A stretch of 8,322 bases of DNA from Solobacterium sp. (GTDB lineage: Bacteria; Bacillota_I; Bacilli_A; Erysipelotrichales; Erysipelotrichaceae): assembly GCA_016284975.1 (NCBI GenBank), contig JAEEPV010000188.1, positions 1 through 8,322 of the forward strand, read 5' to 3'. A model generated the notes under the pieces. It ran no database searches and was not told the origin of the DNA. It saw only the letters and a program-made list of their open reading frames with translations. A program made the translations under genes and the position numbers. Below, piece after piece: positions 1-6,279 of the stretch (the first letter of the stretch is position 1; the number at the start of each line of letters is the position of its first letter).

Positions 1-590
1 CAATGGAATTCAAAAGCAGAAAACAGCATTTTTTCAATGCCGCCCCGCATTCGAAAGAATATACGATCCATCCTGCAGATCTTCACTGTTTACAGGTACC
101 TGCGGCGTATTGGTTCCCCATCCGTCCGTCATGCATGCATGTGTATTCCGTGCCTCTTTCATTTTTGTTACATATCTGAAACTCTTTTTCAGAGCCTGCT
201 TTACGGGCTTTGTAAGCCGTTTTGAAAAGAAAAACGAAGTCAACGAGGAATACACTATGCGAGTTTGCGCAATTTCCACACCTTATTCATGATATAACAT
301 TTTCACCCTGTTTTTGCGGGTGTTTCCTGCGGTTTCGGGCCCGGGGCTGTCCGGCTGTCCGCAGCCGGAAAACATCGATGATCCGGCCGGATTTTCCGGG
401 ACAGGCACAGAAAAATACCGGAACGTTTTCCGGGTCAGCACCTGAAAGAACACAGAAACCGGAGCCGATCTTTATTTTGCGAACATATTCCTCCCCGGAT
501 CTTTCACCGCATGCGGTGTAAGCGTTTCCGTAAAGACAGCCGCCGGACAAGTATGGGATGATATCCGTGTAAAGAAACCGGAGGTACTGT
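1..590. other. Intergenic region with palindromes, no convincing gene
   Basis: No open frame here has both a good ribosome binding site and a recognisable product. Two adjacent hairpins end in a short T run: 175-193 (TCTGAAA/TTTCAGA) and 203-220 (GCTT/AAGC core, then TTTT at 220-223). They could be a weak terminator of a transcription unit left of the window. From about 300 to 520 there are several GC-rich inverted repeats: CCGGCTG/CAGCCGG at 351-368, ATCCGGCCGGAT at 381-392, CCGGAA/TTCCGG at 418-433 and CACCGCATGCGGTG at 505-518. This is the likely promoter and leader region of the esterase gene, but no clear -35/-10 pair was found. Confidence 0.6.
505..518. promoter_or_regulatory. Perfect 14-base palindrome, operator candidate for the esterase gene
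   Basis: CACCGCATGCGGTG equals its own reverse complement over all 14 bases and lies 72 bases before the ATG at 591. Perfect dyads of this size upstream of carbohydrate-related genes are often operators for dimeric regulators. No regulator gene is visible in the window, and the site could instead be a leader hairpin. The function is an inference. Confidence 0.35.
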
Positions 591-1565
591 ATGAAACACG
601 AGCGAATCAATCTCTGGAACCCGGAGGAATATACCTATCCCCTGGCCTGCGGATTCATGCCCAATATCCGAACCTATTTCCACGAAGGCTCAAAACCCCG
701 CCCCTGCATTCTGATTGTGCCGGGCGGCGGCTATACCCACTGCTCGGAAGCGGAGGGAGAAATCGTTGCCAGAACCTTCTATGACTTCGGCTGGCACTGC
801 GCCGTACTGACCTACACCTGCAATCTGCTCTTCATGGCGCCTTTAAAGGATCAGCCCCTGAAGGATATCACTAGAGCCATGCACATCCTTCGCAGAAACC
901 GGGAAGACTGGCATATCGATCCGGAACGGATTGCCGTCATGGGCTTCTCTGCCGGGGCTCATCTTGCGGCAAGCCTTGCGGAATTCAAAGACCGCATCCA
1001 TGATCCGCTCTATCCCGATCTCAGTGTTATGCCAAATCTTCTGGTCCTCTGTTATCCGGTGGTCACCTTCGGACCGCTGGCCCATGGAAATTCGATCCGC
1101 GCCCTCCTCGGCGAGAATGCCTCCTGGCAGGAAAAGGACGCATATTCGCTGGAAAAGCATATTCCAAAGGACATGTGCCCCGTATTTATCTGGCAGACCA
1201 TGGAAGACAAATCCGTACCGGTGGAAAACAGCTACCTTATGGAAATGGCTCTGCGAAACAGAAACATCCCCTTCGAACATCATGTATTCACCCACGGAAG
1301 GCACGGTCTCAGTGTCTCTACCCAGCAGTGGGAAGACTGTGAATACGGCGATGACCCCTATACCTTGGAACAGTGCTATGCCGTCCTCGAACAGGTTAAA
1401 AACGGCACACTGGTCCCGGATGATGAAGCTTACGCAAATGAGATGATCTTCAAGTTTGATCACCGCAAAGACCCTGAAATGCGGGATCCCCTGCGGGTTC
1501 ATGACAAAGATGCGGCCGCCTGGGTGAATCTCTGCCGAGCCTGGCTCGAGCGGAACTGGGATTAA
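591..1565 (+). CDS. Alpha/beta-hydrolase, acetylesterase / acetyl-xylan-esterase-like
   Basis: A 324-residue alpha/beta-hydrolase, probably a cytoplasmic esterase removing acetyl or similar acyl groups from sugars or small molecules. The oxyanion-hole motif VPGGGY is at residues 44-48 and the nucleophile elbow GFSAG at 118-122, with Ser120. Asp206 (in MEDKSVP) and His238 (in HGRHGLS) are well placed to complete the catalytic triad. There is no signal peptide or membrane segment. The ATG at 591 is preceded by GGAGG (580-584) at six bases, which fixes the start. The length is normal for bacterial Axe-type acetylesterases. The next gene follows after 89 bases on the same strand, so the two may be co-transcribed. 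The fold and the triad are seen directly; the exact substrate is inferred, and other short-chain acyl esters are possible. Confidence 0.88.
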   Translation: MKHERINLWNPEEYTYPLACGFMPNIRTYFHEGSKPRPCILIVPGGGYTHCSEAEGEIVARTFYDFGWHCAVLTYTCNLLFMAPLKDQPLKDITRAMHILRRNREDWHIDPERIAVMGFSAGAHLAASLAEFKDRIHDPLYPDLSVMPNLLVLCYPVVTFGPLAHGNSIRALLGENASWQEKDAYSLEKHIPKDMCPVFIWQTMEDKSVPVENSYLMEMALRNRNIPFEHHVFTHGRHGLSVSTQQWEDCEYGDDPYTLEQCYAVLEQVKNGTLVPDDEAYANEMIFKFDHRKDPEMRDPLRVHDKDAAAWVNLCRAWLERNWD

Positions 1566-1588
1566 AAGAACCAGGATACCAACGATTC

Positions 1589-1616
1589 CGGATCTCTTCT
1601 TTCATGCAGAGATCCG
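1589..1616. repeat. Inverted repeat between the esterase and reductase genes
   Basis: CGGATCTC (1589-1596) and GAGATCCG (1609-1616) form a perfect 8-bp stem with a 12-base loop. No T tract follows, so it is not an ordinary intrinsic terminator. It may be an RNA processing or stability hairpin, or an operator for the downstream gene. Confidence 0.5.
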
Positions 1617-1654
1617 CAGTGCGCGGAACCAAACAGATAAGGAGAACAAACGCT

Positions 1655-2767
1655 ATGAAAAAACTGGGCTTCGGCACCATGCGCCTGCCGCTGTTAAACC
1701 CCGAGGATCCGGCATCCATCGACCACGAACAGTTCAAGGAAATGACCGATCTGTTTCTCGAGCGGGGGTTTGTCTACTTTGACACCGCCTACCCCTATCA
1801 CCAGGAACATTCCGAAGAAGCCGTGCGGGAGGCGCTGGTCAAACGACACCCGCGGGACAGCTTCCTGCTTGCGGATAAAATGCCCATCATCCGGGTAACC
1901 TCCGCAGATGATTATCCCCGCTATTTCGAAGAACAGCTGGAACGATGCGGGGTGGAATACTTTGACTATTATCTTCTGCACAACATGGGCCGCGACAGAT
2001 ATGAGAACACGAAGAAATTCGGCGGCTTTGCCTTTGTCGAAAACCTTAAGAAAGAAGGAAAAATCAGAAAGTTCGGCTTCTCTTTCCACGATGACGCAGA
2101 GACACTGGAAATGATCCTCAGCGAACATCCGGAAGTGGATTTCGTACAGCTGCAGCTCAACTATCTGGACTGGAACAGCGCTGTGGCACAGTCCGGGAAA
2201 TGCTACGAAACCGCCGTTCATCACGGCAAGAAGGTCATGGTCATGGAGCCGGTCAAGGGCGGCACGCTTGCCCAGCTCCCCGAAGAGGCGATGGAAGTAT
2301 TCCGTGCCTTCTACAAAGACGAACCCGTCATGCCTAGTCCCGCATCGCTTGCGATCCGCTATGCGGCCACCCTCCCTGCAACAGAGATCGTGTTAAGCGG
2401 AATGAGCAGTGTCTCCCAGCTGGAGGACAACACCTCCTTCATGAGCGATTTCAAGCCGCTTTCCGAAAAGGAAAAGAAGCTGGTGAATGAAATAACCGGA
2501 ATCCTGAACCGGACCATCAAGGTTCCCTGCACCAGCTGCAAGTACTGCCTGGAAGAATGCCCGATCAGCGTGAATATCCCCGAATACTTCGGACTTCTCA
2601 ATCTTCATGCGGTCACCGGAAAGAAGACCAACATGTACTATCAGCGCTTCTCCATGAATCATGCGAAGGCGAGCGAATGTCTGAAATGCGGCAAATGCGA
2701 ACGTATCTGCCCCCAACATATTGCGATCCGCACGTATCTCGAAGAGTTTGCGAAGCTGTACGAATAA
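1655..2767 (+). CDS. Aldo/keto reductase with two C-terminal 4Fe-4S cluster motifs
   Basis: A 370-residue oxidoreductase of the aldo/keto reductase superfamily, in the subgroup carrying a ferredoxin-like tail (COG1453-type). The TIM-barrel part shows the catalytic tetrad: Asp43 and Tyr48 in FDTAYPY, Lys75 in LLADK and His109 in LLHN. The C-terminus has two CxxCxxCxxxCP motifs, C292/C295/C298/C302 and C342/C345/C348/C352, each able to hold a 4Fe-4S cluster. This suggests electron transfer between NAD(P)H or ferredoxin and a carbonyl substrate in an anaerobe; the substrate is unknown. The start at 1655 is chosen because AAGGAG (1639-1644) precedes it. The frame is also open further upstream, from 1604, but that longer start lacks a comparable site. 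The terminator at 2870-2906 ends the unit. Confidence 0.92.
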   Translation: MKKLGFGTMRLPLLNPEDPASIDHEQFKEMTDLFLERGFVYFDTAYPYHQEHSEEAVREALVKRHPRDSFLLADKMPIIRVTSADDYPRYFEEQLERCGVEYFDYYLLHNMGRDRYENTKKFGGFAFVENLKKEGKIRKFGFSFHDDAETLEMILSEHPEVDFVQLQLNYLDWNSAVAQSGKCYETAVHHGKKVMVMEPVKGGTLAQLPEEAMEVFRAFYKDEPVMPSPASLAIRYAATLPATEIVLSGMSSVSQLEDNTSFMSDFKPLSEKEKKLVNEITGILNRTIKVPCTSCKYCLEECPISVNIPEYFGLLNLHAVTGKKTNMYYQRFSMNHAKASECLKCGKCERICPQHIAIRTYLEEFAKLYE

Positions 2768-2869
2768 ATGCTTCAGCACGTTCTTTCCAAAGCAGCTTCG
2801 GTGTAAGAAACCGGAAATCCGTTATTCCCGTTTCAATCCTGCCACTGCGTTCCATGTATCATCTCTTTT

Positions 2870-2906
2870 TGTTCAGACTTTCGTCCGATCGTCTGAACAT
2901 TTTTTT
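2870..2906 (+). terminator. Strong intrinsic terminator after the reductase gene
   Basis: TGTTCAGAC (2870-2878) pairs perfectly with GTCTGAACA (2891-2899) around a 12-base loop, and seven Ts follow directly (2900-2906). It lies about 100 bases past the reductase stop codon and separates that gene from the truncated nuclease gene. Confidence 0.9.
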
Positions 2907-2950
2907 ATTTTCTGCGGGGTATTTCTTCTCTCACCGCAAAAAGGAGGATG

Positions 2951-2970
2951 AGGAAACAAAACCGTTTCCT
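2951..2970 (+). repeat. Leader hairpin just before the truncated Rpn-type gene
   Basis: AGGAAAC (2951-2957) and GTTTCCT (2964-2970) form a perfect 7-bp stem with a 6-base loop, ending 26 bases before the ATG at 2997. It directly follows a stretch reading AAGGAGGATG (2941-2950). A role in controlling translation of the nuclease gene is possible but not shown. Confidence 0.4.
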
Positions 2971-2996
2971 TTGAACACCGGAACAGGAGATTTACT

Positions 2997-3140
2997 ATGG
3001 CAAAAACCCGCAAAGGCCCTGGCACCACAAAAAAGAAACCCACCAAAGACGAAAGAGAATACAGGGACCGCTTCTTCCGTTATCTGTTCGGCAATGCGGA
3101 CTTCAGAGAACTGGCATTCAGTCTGTACAATGCCGTCACC
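2997..3140 (+). pseudogene. 5' fragment of an Rpn-family (PD-(D/E)XK nuclease/transposase-like) gene, cut by the element
   Basis: An ATG at 2997 with AGGAGA (2985-2990) begins a protein with a lysine-rich N-terminus followed by KDEREYRDRFFRYLFG...LYNAV. This matches the N-terminal pattern of Rpn / PD-(D/E)XK nuclease family transposase proteins (typically K-D-x-x-F-R-x-x-F-G...L-Y-N-A-x). After about 48 residues the family resemblance ends at NAVT (about 3140). The frame then runs through a palindrome and a UUCG hairpin to a stop at 3189-3191, giving a 64-residue product. Family members are normally several hundred residues and carry the nuclease motif, which is missing here. I infer disruption by insertion. 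The rest of the gene was not found in the right flank. Family assignment rests on a short N-terminal stretch. Confidence 0.65.
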
Positions 3141-3142
3141 TT

Positions 3143-3163
3143 CTCGGTAATTGAATTACCGAG
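3143..3163. repeat. Perfect 21-base palindrome at the left edge of the element
   Basis: CTCGGTAATT (3143-3152) and AATTACCGAG (3154-3163) are exact reverse complements around one central G. It lies three bases after the last recognisable Rpn-type codon, so it may be the element end, a transposase binding site, or part of the target. As RNA, the one-base loop would have to open by a few pairs. Confidence 0.75.
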
Positions 3164-3338
3164 CATGGAGCTTCGGCTTCATGCGAAGTAGTTCAGTTGT
3201 AAGGTGAGCAGCTACAAGCCTTAACGGGCTGTTAATAGTTATATATGTGACCATGTAAATGAGTGCTTCTCCAGCTCAAACAACGTGAGTTCTCGTTAAA
3301 CAGGTAATACCGGGTAAAACAGCCAGTGTAAACTGGCT

Positions 3339-3393
3339 CCTGTAAGACGTACAGAACGTTGACAGTTCTGATGTCCTTACAGGGGCCCTTTTT
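3339..3393 (+). terminator. Long terminator-like hairpin before the transposase operon
   Basis: CCTGTAAG (3339-3346) pairs with CTTACAGG (3376-3383). The stem continues inward through ACGU/AUGU-type pairs with single-base bulges and CAGAAC/GTTCTG, giving about 18 pairs around a GTTGACA loop (3357-3363). After GGCCC there are five Ts (3389-3393). It is positioned to stop transcription entering the element from the left or to end a leader RNA. CCTGT can also pair with ACAGG at 3300-3304, so an alternative fold exists. Confidence 0.7.
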
Positions 3394-3433
3394 CATATCA
3401 AGTCAATCGAAGATGGAGGAAAAGATTTTTGTT

Positions 3434-3760
3434 ATGAAAGAGTATGAACTGCGATTGGTGATAGCCGCTTTGATACGGCATGTTCAGGAGCTGACAATTG
3501 AGCTTGCGGCTGTATTGCACGATATCAGTGCTTATCTGCCTGAAGATACTAAAAGTGATATCCGACAGATGAAGCCAGACGAAATAAACATCCACCTTAT
3601 TACTGATCCGGATTATGCGTGCTATGTGGTGCAGGATTGTGAAGGTATGGATGAACTTACGGAACAGTGCTATCTCGATGAGGTGGAGGATTATCTCAAC
3701 GAAGAGGGAGATGATTTATTCTATCCTTCCTATTATTCCCGGAAGGAGCTTCTGAAATAA
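3434..3760 (+). CDS. Small acidic protein, first gene of the transposase operon, unknown function
   Basis: A 108-residue protein I do not recognise. The N-terminal third (residues 3-36) is likely helical and amphipathic (LRLVIAALIRHVQELTIELAAVL). Residues 56-94 are rich in Asp and Glu, and the end is short and basic. There is no signal peptide or membrane segment. GGAGG (3415-3419) lies 14 bases before the chosen ATG; an in-frame ATG at 3413 would add seven residues but has no good site of its own. The stop codon overlaps the next start (TAATG, 3758-3762), a sign of translational coupling with the large transposase. An acidic partner for a very basic DNA-binding protein, such as a chaperone, inhibitor or DNA-mimic subunit, is possible, but this is inference from composition and context only. 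Confidence 0.75.
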   Translation: MKEYELRLVIAALIRHVQELTIELAAVLHDISAYLPEDTKSDIRQMKPDEINIHLITDPDYACYVVQDCEGMDELTEQCYLDEVEDYLNEEGDDLFYPSYYSRKELLK

Positions 3761-5676
3761 TGGCTTCCAAAAAAAGGAGATCACGTAAGAAACACTTCAC
3801 TGAAGAACAGATCCGGAAATTCCAGAACGATCCTAATGTACAATATGTCGATGATCATACCCTTCGTTTTAAATATGAATTCAAGGTTCTGCTGTATAAA
3901 GCCTGGGAAAAAGAAAAACGTCGGGGCATCATTAAGGTGTTGATCGACAATGGATTTAATCCAAAAGAATTAACGAGCGAATTTATTAACACTTTGTATG
4001 GCAATTTTAGAAAATACGGTCATCCAACTAACACGAAAGATAATAAAGGGCTTAGAGATAAGACAACTTATCGCTGCGACCCTGAAAATAATGAATATCT
4101 GATCAATACCAGAAAGTTTGTAAAACGTGGTAAAGGTATTGCTTTCAGCGATGATTTCAAAAATGAACTGTTCGCTTCCTATCCGGAACAGACTATTGAA
4201 GATGGAATCCGCAAGGCCGGTATTGATCCCAAGAAAGTCGGATATCAACGAATTTATGCCTTACAGCGATTGTTTGAAAGAACACAGCCCGTTAAGCCGC
4301 GTTCAGTGAAATATTCCGATGAAGTCATCAGAAAATACAAGAATCATCCGTACATCAAACAAATCACAGTCAAATTTCTTCGGTTCAGCAGGCCGTTTTA
4401 TAATGAAGCTTCCTTTCTGATCGAAATCATGAAGGTTGATGAGATCCTGAATCTGTATGAGATTGATCCGGGAGATCTTTCAATATCTGTGAGACTTAAT
4501 TTGAAATACAGATTATTCAACTGGAAAGGAACAGATGATCAGTGTAAGGAGACCTCACCGCAGCTGGTCCGTATTCAGTATCGCCGTTATCAGAAACTTA
4601 CTGAACTTGTGGAAGAGAGATTTCGTAGAATACGGGAAATCGAGCTCCCTGTGATGTCTCTTCTCGAGAAGAAGAAACTGTGTTACTGGATACAGGGATA
4701 TCCGGCAGATCCCTTGAACATTGACAGTATCAGTTCTCTCCTGAGAAAGATCGGGATCTCACGTTCTTCGTATTACTCCATCCTCCGCAATGAAAAATAC
4801 GGCGTGAAACAGGCTATGAAGGAGAAACAGGACGAAGAAGATGCGGAGCTGATCCGGCAGGTCATGGCTTATCGGAGATACAGGAAAGGAAGCCGGCAGA
4901 TCTATATGATCATGCCTGAAGTGACTGCGAGAAAGTTCTCATTAAAGAAGATTCGAAGGCTTATGAAGAAGTTTGATATAAAGTCAGGAATCCGGGAAAA
5001 GAAACAGTCCCGTATTGAAGCCAGGAAGCTTCTGGAAGAGCGCAAAAAATCAAATCTTCTGAAGAGAAAGTTTCGCATAGCCGGCCCCAACACGCATATC
5101 CTCACAGATGTGACCTATATTCCCTACGGAGATAACAGGATGGCATATGGCTCTGCCTGCCTGGATGCGGTTACTGGCAGACTGTATGATTTCACGATCA
5201 GTGATTGTAATGATTTGAATCTCGTCAGTGCCGCTGCGGGCAGACTGGAGGGCGTTTCACTTGCGAAAAAGGCAATATTTCACAGTGATCAGGGATCTCT
5301 GTATCTTACCGATACATTTCAGAAAAAGATCAAGGATCTGGGTTTGAGACAGTCCATGTCCAAACGCGGAAACTGCTGGGACAACGCTCCGCAGGAGAGT
5401 TTCTTCGGCCATTTCAAGGATGAAGCGGATTATCGGAACTGCACAAGTCTCGTTGAACTGCAGACCTTGTGTGCAGACTATATGGAATACTTCAACACCG
5501 AACGCCGGCAATGGACCAGAAATGGAATGACCCCGCTGGAGTATGAGGTATATATGGAAAAAATGAGTCCGAAGGAATTCACAGAATATCTGAAGAAGGA
5601 AAAGAAGAAATATCATGAAATGAAGAAACGTGCAGCTGAGCGTGCTGTGGAAAAAGCAAAGACGCTTGGTGTCTGA
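3760..5676 (+). CDS. Large IS3-type DDE transposase with repeated N-terminal module
   Basis: A 638-residue transposase whose C-terminal half is IS3/OrfB-like. A helix-turn-helix lies near residues 322-343 (KIGISRSSYYSIL), an HTH_21-like region near 362-410, then an rve-type catalytic core. The catalytic triad is Asp450 (LTDVTY), Asp510 (HSDQGSLY) and Glu546 (NAPQESFF), with 35 residues between the last Asp and Glu, as in IS3. The basic N-terminal 300 residues are unusual: units at about 13-87, 129-174 and 185-256 resemble each other and look like tandem DNA-binding modules. The family's OrfB is about 270-300 residues and OrfAB about 380-400, so this protein is oversized and needs no frameshift. 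A basic 45-residue tail follows the TPLEY motif. It starts on the previous gene's stop. The enzyme appears intact. Confidence 0.88.
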   Translation: MASKKRRSRKKHFTEEQIRKFQNDPNVQYVDDHTLRFKYEFKVLLYKAWEKEKRRGIIKVLIDNGFNPKELTSEFINTLYGNFRKYGHPTNTKDNKGLRDKTTYRCDPENNEYLINTRKFVKRGKGIAFSDDFKNELFASYPEQTIEDGIRKAGIDPKKVGYQRIYALQRLFERTQPVKPRSVKYSDEVIRKYKNHPYIKQITVKFLRFSRPFYNEASFLIEIMKVDEILNLYEIDPGDLSISVRLNLKYRLFNWKGTDDQCKETSPQLVRIQYRRYQKLTELVEERFRRIREIELPVMSLLEKKKLCYWIQGYPADPLNIDSISSLLRKIGISRSSYYSILRNEKYGVKQAMKEKQDEEDAELIRQVMAYRRYRKGSRQIYMIMPEVTARKFSLKKIRRLMKKFDIKSGIREKKQSRIEARKLLEERKKSNLLKRKFRIAGPNTHILTDVTYIPYGDNRMAYGSACLDAVTGRLYDFTISDCNDLNLVSAAAGRLEGVSLAKKAIFHSDQGSLYLTDTFQKKIKDLGLRQSMSKRGNCWDNAPQESFFGHFKDEADYRNCTSLVELQTLCADYMEYFNTERRQWTRNGMTPLEYEVYMEKMSPKEFTEYLKKEKKKYHEMKKRAAERAVEKAKTLGV

Positions 5677-5704
5677 TATCATGGTCAGAGAAACGGAGAT
5701 ATGC

Positions 5705-6205
5705 ATGTTTAACAGTAAGAAAGAAAAGGAATTGGAATCGAAAGCACTCATCGCGGGTGTAAATCTAAATCAGCTTACTCCCGAGATAAGGGAAGCTTTC
5801 GCCAATGACTATGTAGAGACGCTTCGGAAAGGAAAGCTGATCTACAGCCGTGATTTCTACAAGGCGATGTTGAAGTACATCAATCAGGGGATGACCTATG
5901 TGGAGGCTTACAGAGCCTGCGGCTTTGACGTGGACGCACTTGGCACAGACCGTGCCAACGCGGCCGGCAAGCGTGCAGTAGCCATGGACAGGGACGGAAG
6001 TCTGTACAAGGTCCTTCCGACCGATATGAACGCAACGATTCCGCTGGACCAAATGGATCCGGATATGGATGACGAGCACAAGCTTGCCTATTTTCAGGCA
6101 CGCTGTATGTATCTGGAAGCTGAACTCGAATATGAGAAGGAAAAAAAACGATTGCTTTACCAGGAGGCACTATCCAGATCGAAGAAGGAGAAAAAGAAAA
6201 AGTAA
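5705..6205 (+). CDS. OrfA-like helix-turn-helix / coiled-coil protein of an IS3-type transposase pair
   Basis: A 166-residue protein in the position and with the layout of IS3 OrfA. A helix-turn-helix-like segment lies at residues 47-90 (SRDFYKAMLKYI...AYRACGFD) and a charged coiled coil at 125-157 (HKLAYFQARCMYLEAELEYEKEKKRLL), followed by a lysine-rich end. OrfA normally binds the element ends and multimerises through such a zipper. The ATG at 5705 has GGAG (5695-5698) at six bases; an in-frame ATG at 5681 lacks a site. It follows the large transposase after 28 bases. Its reading frame is joined by a -1 shift to the downstream transposase. The helix-turn-helix part resembles the repeated modules of the large transposase. 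The role is inferred from architecture and position. Confidence 0.78.
   Translation: MFNSKKEKELESKALIAGVNLNQLTPEIREAFANDYVETLRKGKLIYSRDFYKAMLKYINQGMTYVEAYRACGFDVDALGTDRANAAGKRAVAMDRDGSLYKVLPTDMNATIPLDQMDPDMDDEHKLAYFQARCMYLEAELEYEKEKKRLLYQEALSRSKKEKKKK
6139..6202 (+). promoter_or_regulatory. Candidate -1 programmed frameshift window joining OrfA-like and OrfB-like frames
   Basis: The OrfB frame is open from 6136 onward and overlaps the end of the OrfA-like gene in the -1 frame, as in IS3 elements. Two slippery sites are present: a canonical A-AAA-AAA heptamer at 6142-6148 within an eight-A run, and a doubled G-AAA-AAG at 6190-6202 directly before the OrfA stop. AGGAGG at 6162-6167 lies between them and could stimulate slippage at the second site or start OrfB at a rare ATC codon (6172 or 6178). 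Between 6203 and 6280 the -1 frame reads a natural IS3-like linker (KLAIAEKLVEKAGEIFSE), supporting translation through the junction. Confidence 0.75.
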
Positions 6206-6279
6206 AGCGGAAACTCGCCATTGCAGAGAAGCTTGTCGAAAAGGCCGGGGAAATCTTCTCAGAATCCGGATTACTGAGA

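Larger units (their letters stand above)
3143..3393 (+). ncRNA. Structured non-coding leader / candidate RNA of the element
   Basis: About 250 bases without a plausible gene but dense in RNA-like hairpins. They include an 8-bp stem closed by a UUCG tetraloop (3164-3183), AGCC/GGCT around a short loop (3217-3230), AGCTCA/TGAGTT with one G-U pair (3274-3291), a 7-bp stem with a GUAA (GNRA) tetraloop (3321-3338), and a long hairpin plus T run (3339-3393). UUCG and GNRA loops are typical of selected RNA structure. The region ends 40 bases before the first gene. It could be an independent RNA working with the transposases, a cis-regulatory leader, or protection against outside transcription. I do not recognise it as a known RNA class and found no good promoter. 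Confidence 0.5.

Noticed and set aside
34..279. Minus-strand frame of 81 residues starting at GTG, with an ATG option at 132
   Set aside because: No good ribosome binding site for either start, no recognisable family, and the frame crosses two + strand hairpins (175-193, 203-220). Probably spurious, although its C-terminal part reads somewhat protein-like.
287..610. Minus-strand frame of 107 residues in the esterase upstream region
   Set aside because: It overlaps the esterase start on the opposite strand, has cysteine- and arginine-rich low-quality composition, and is explained by GC-rich palindromes.
843..1502. Long minus-strand frame inside the esterase gene
   Set aside because: A shadow of a clear coding gene with catalytic motifs; no ribosome binding site or family match.
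2557..3150. Plus-strand frame of 197 residues spanning the reductase end, the terminator and the nuclease start
   Set aside because: It crosses a strong intrinsic terminator and two better-supported genes in another frame.
3143..3393. Group I / group II intron or TnpB-type guide RNA
   Set aside because: No reverse transcriptase, HNH or TnpB gene is present and I could not identify the conserved intron core elements, so only a generic structured leader is claimed.
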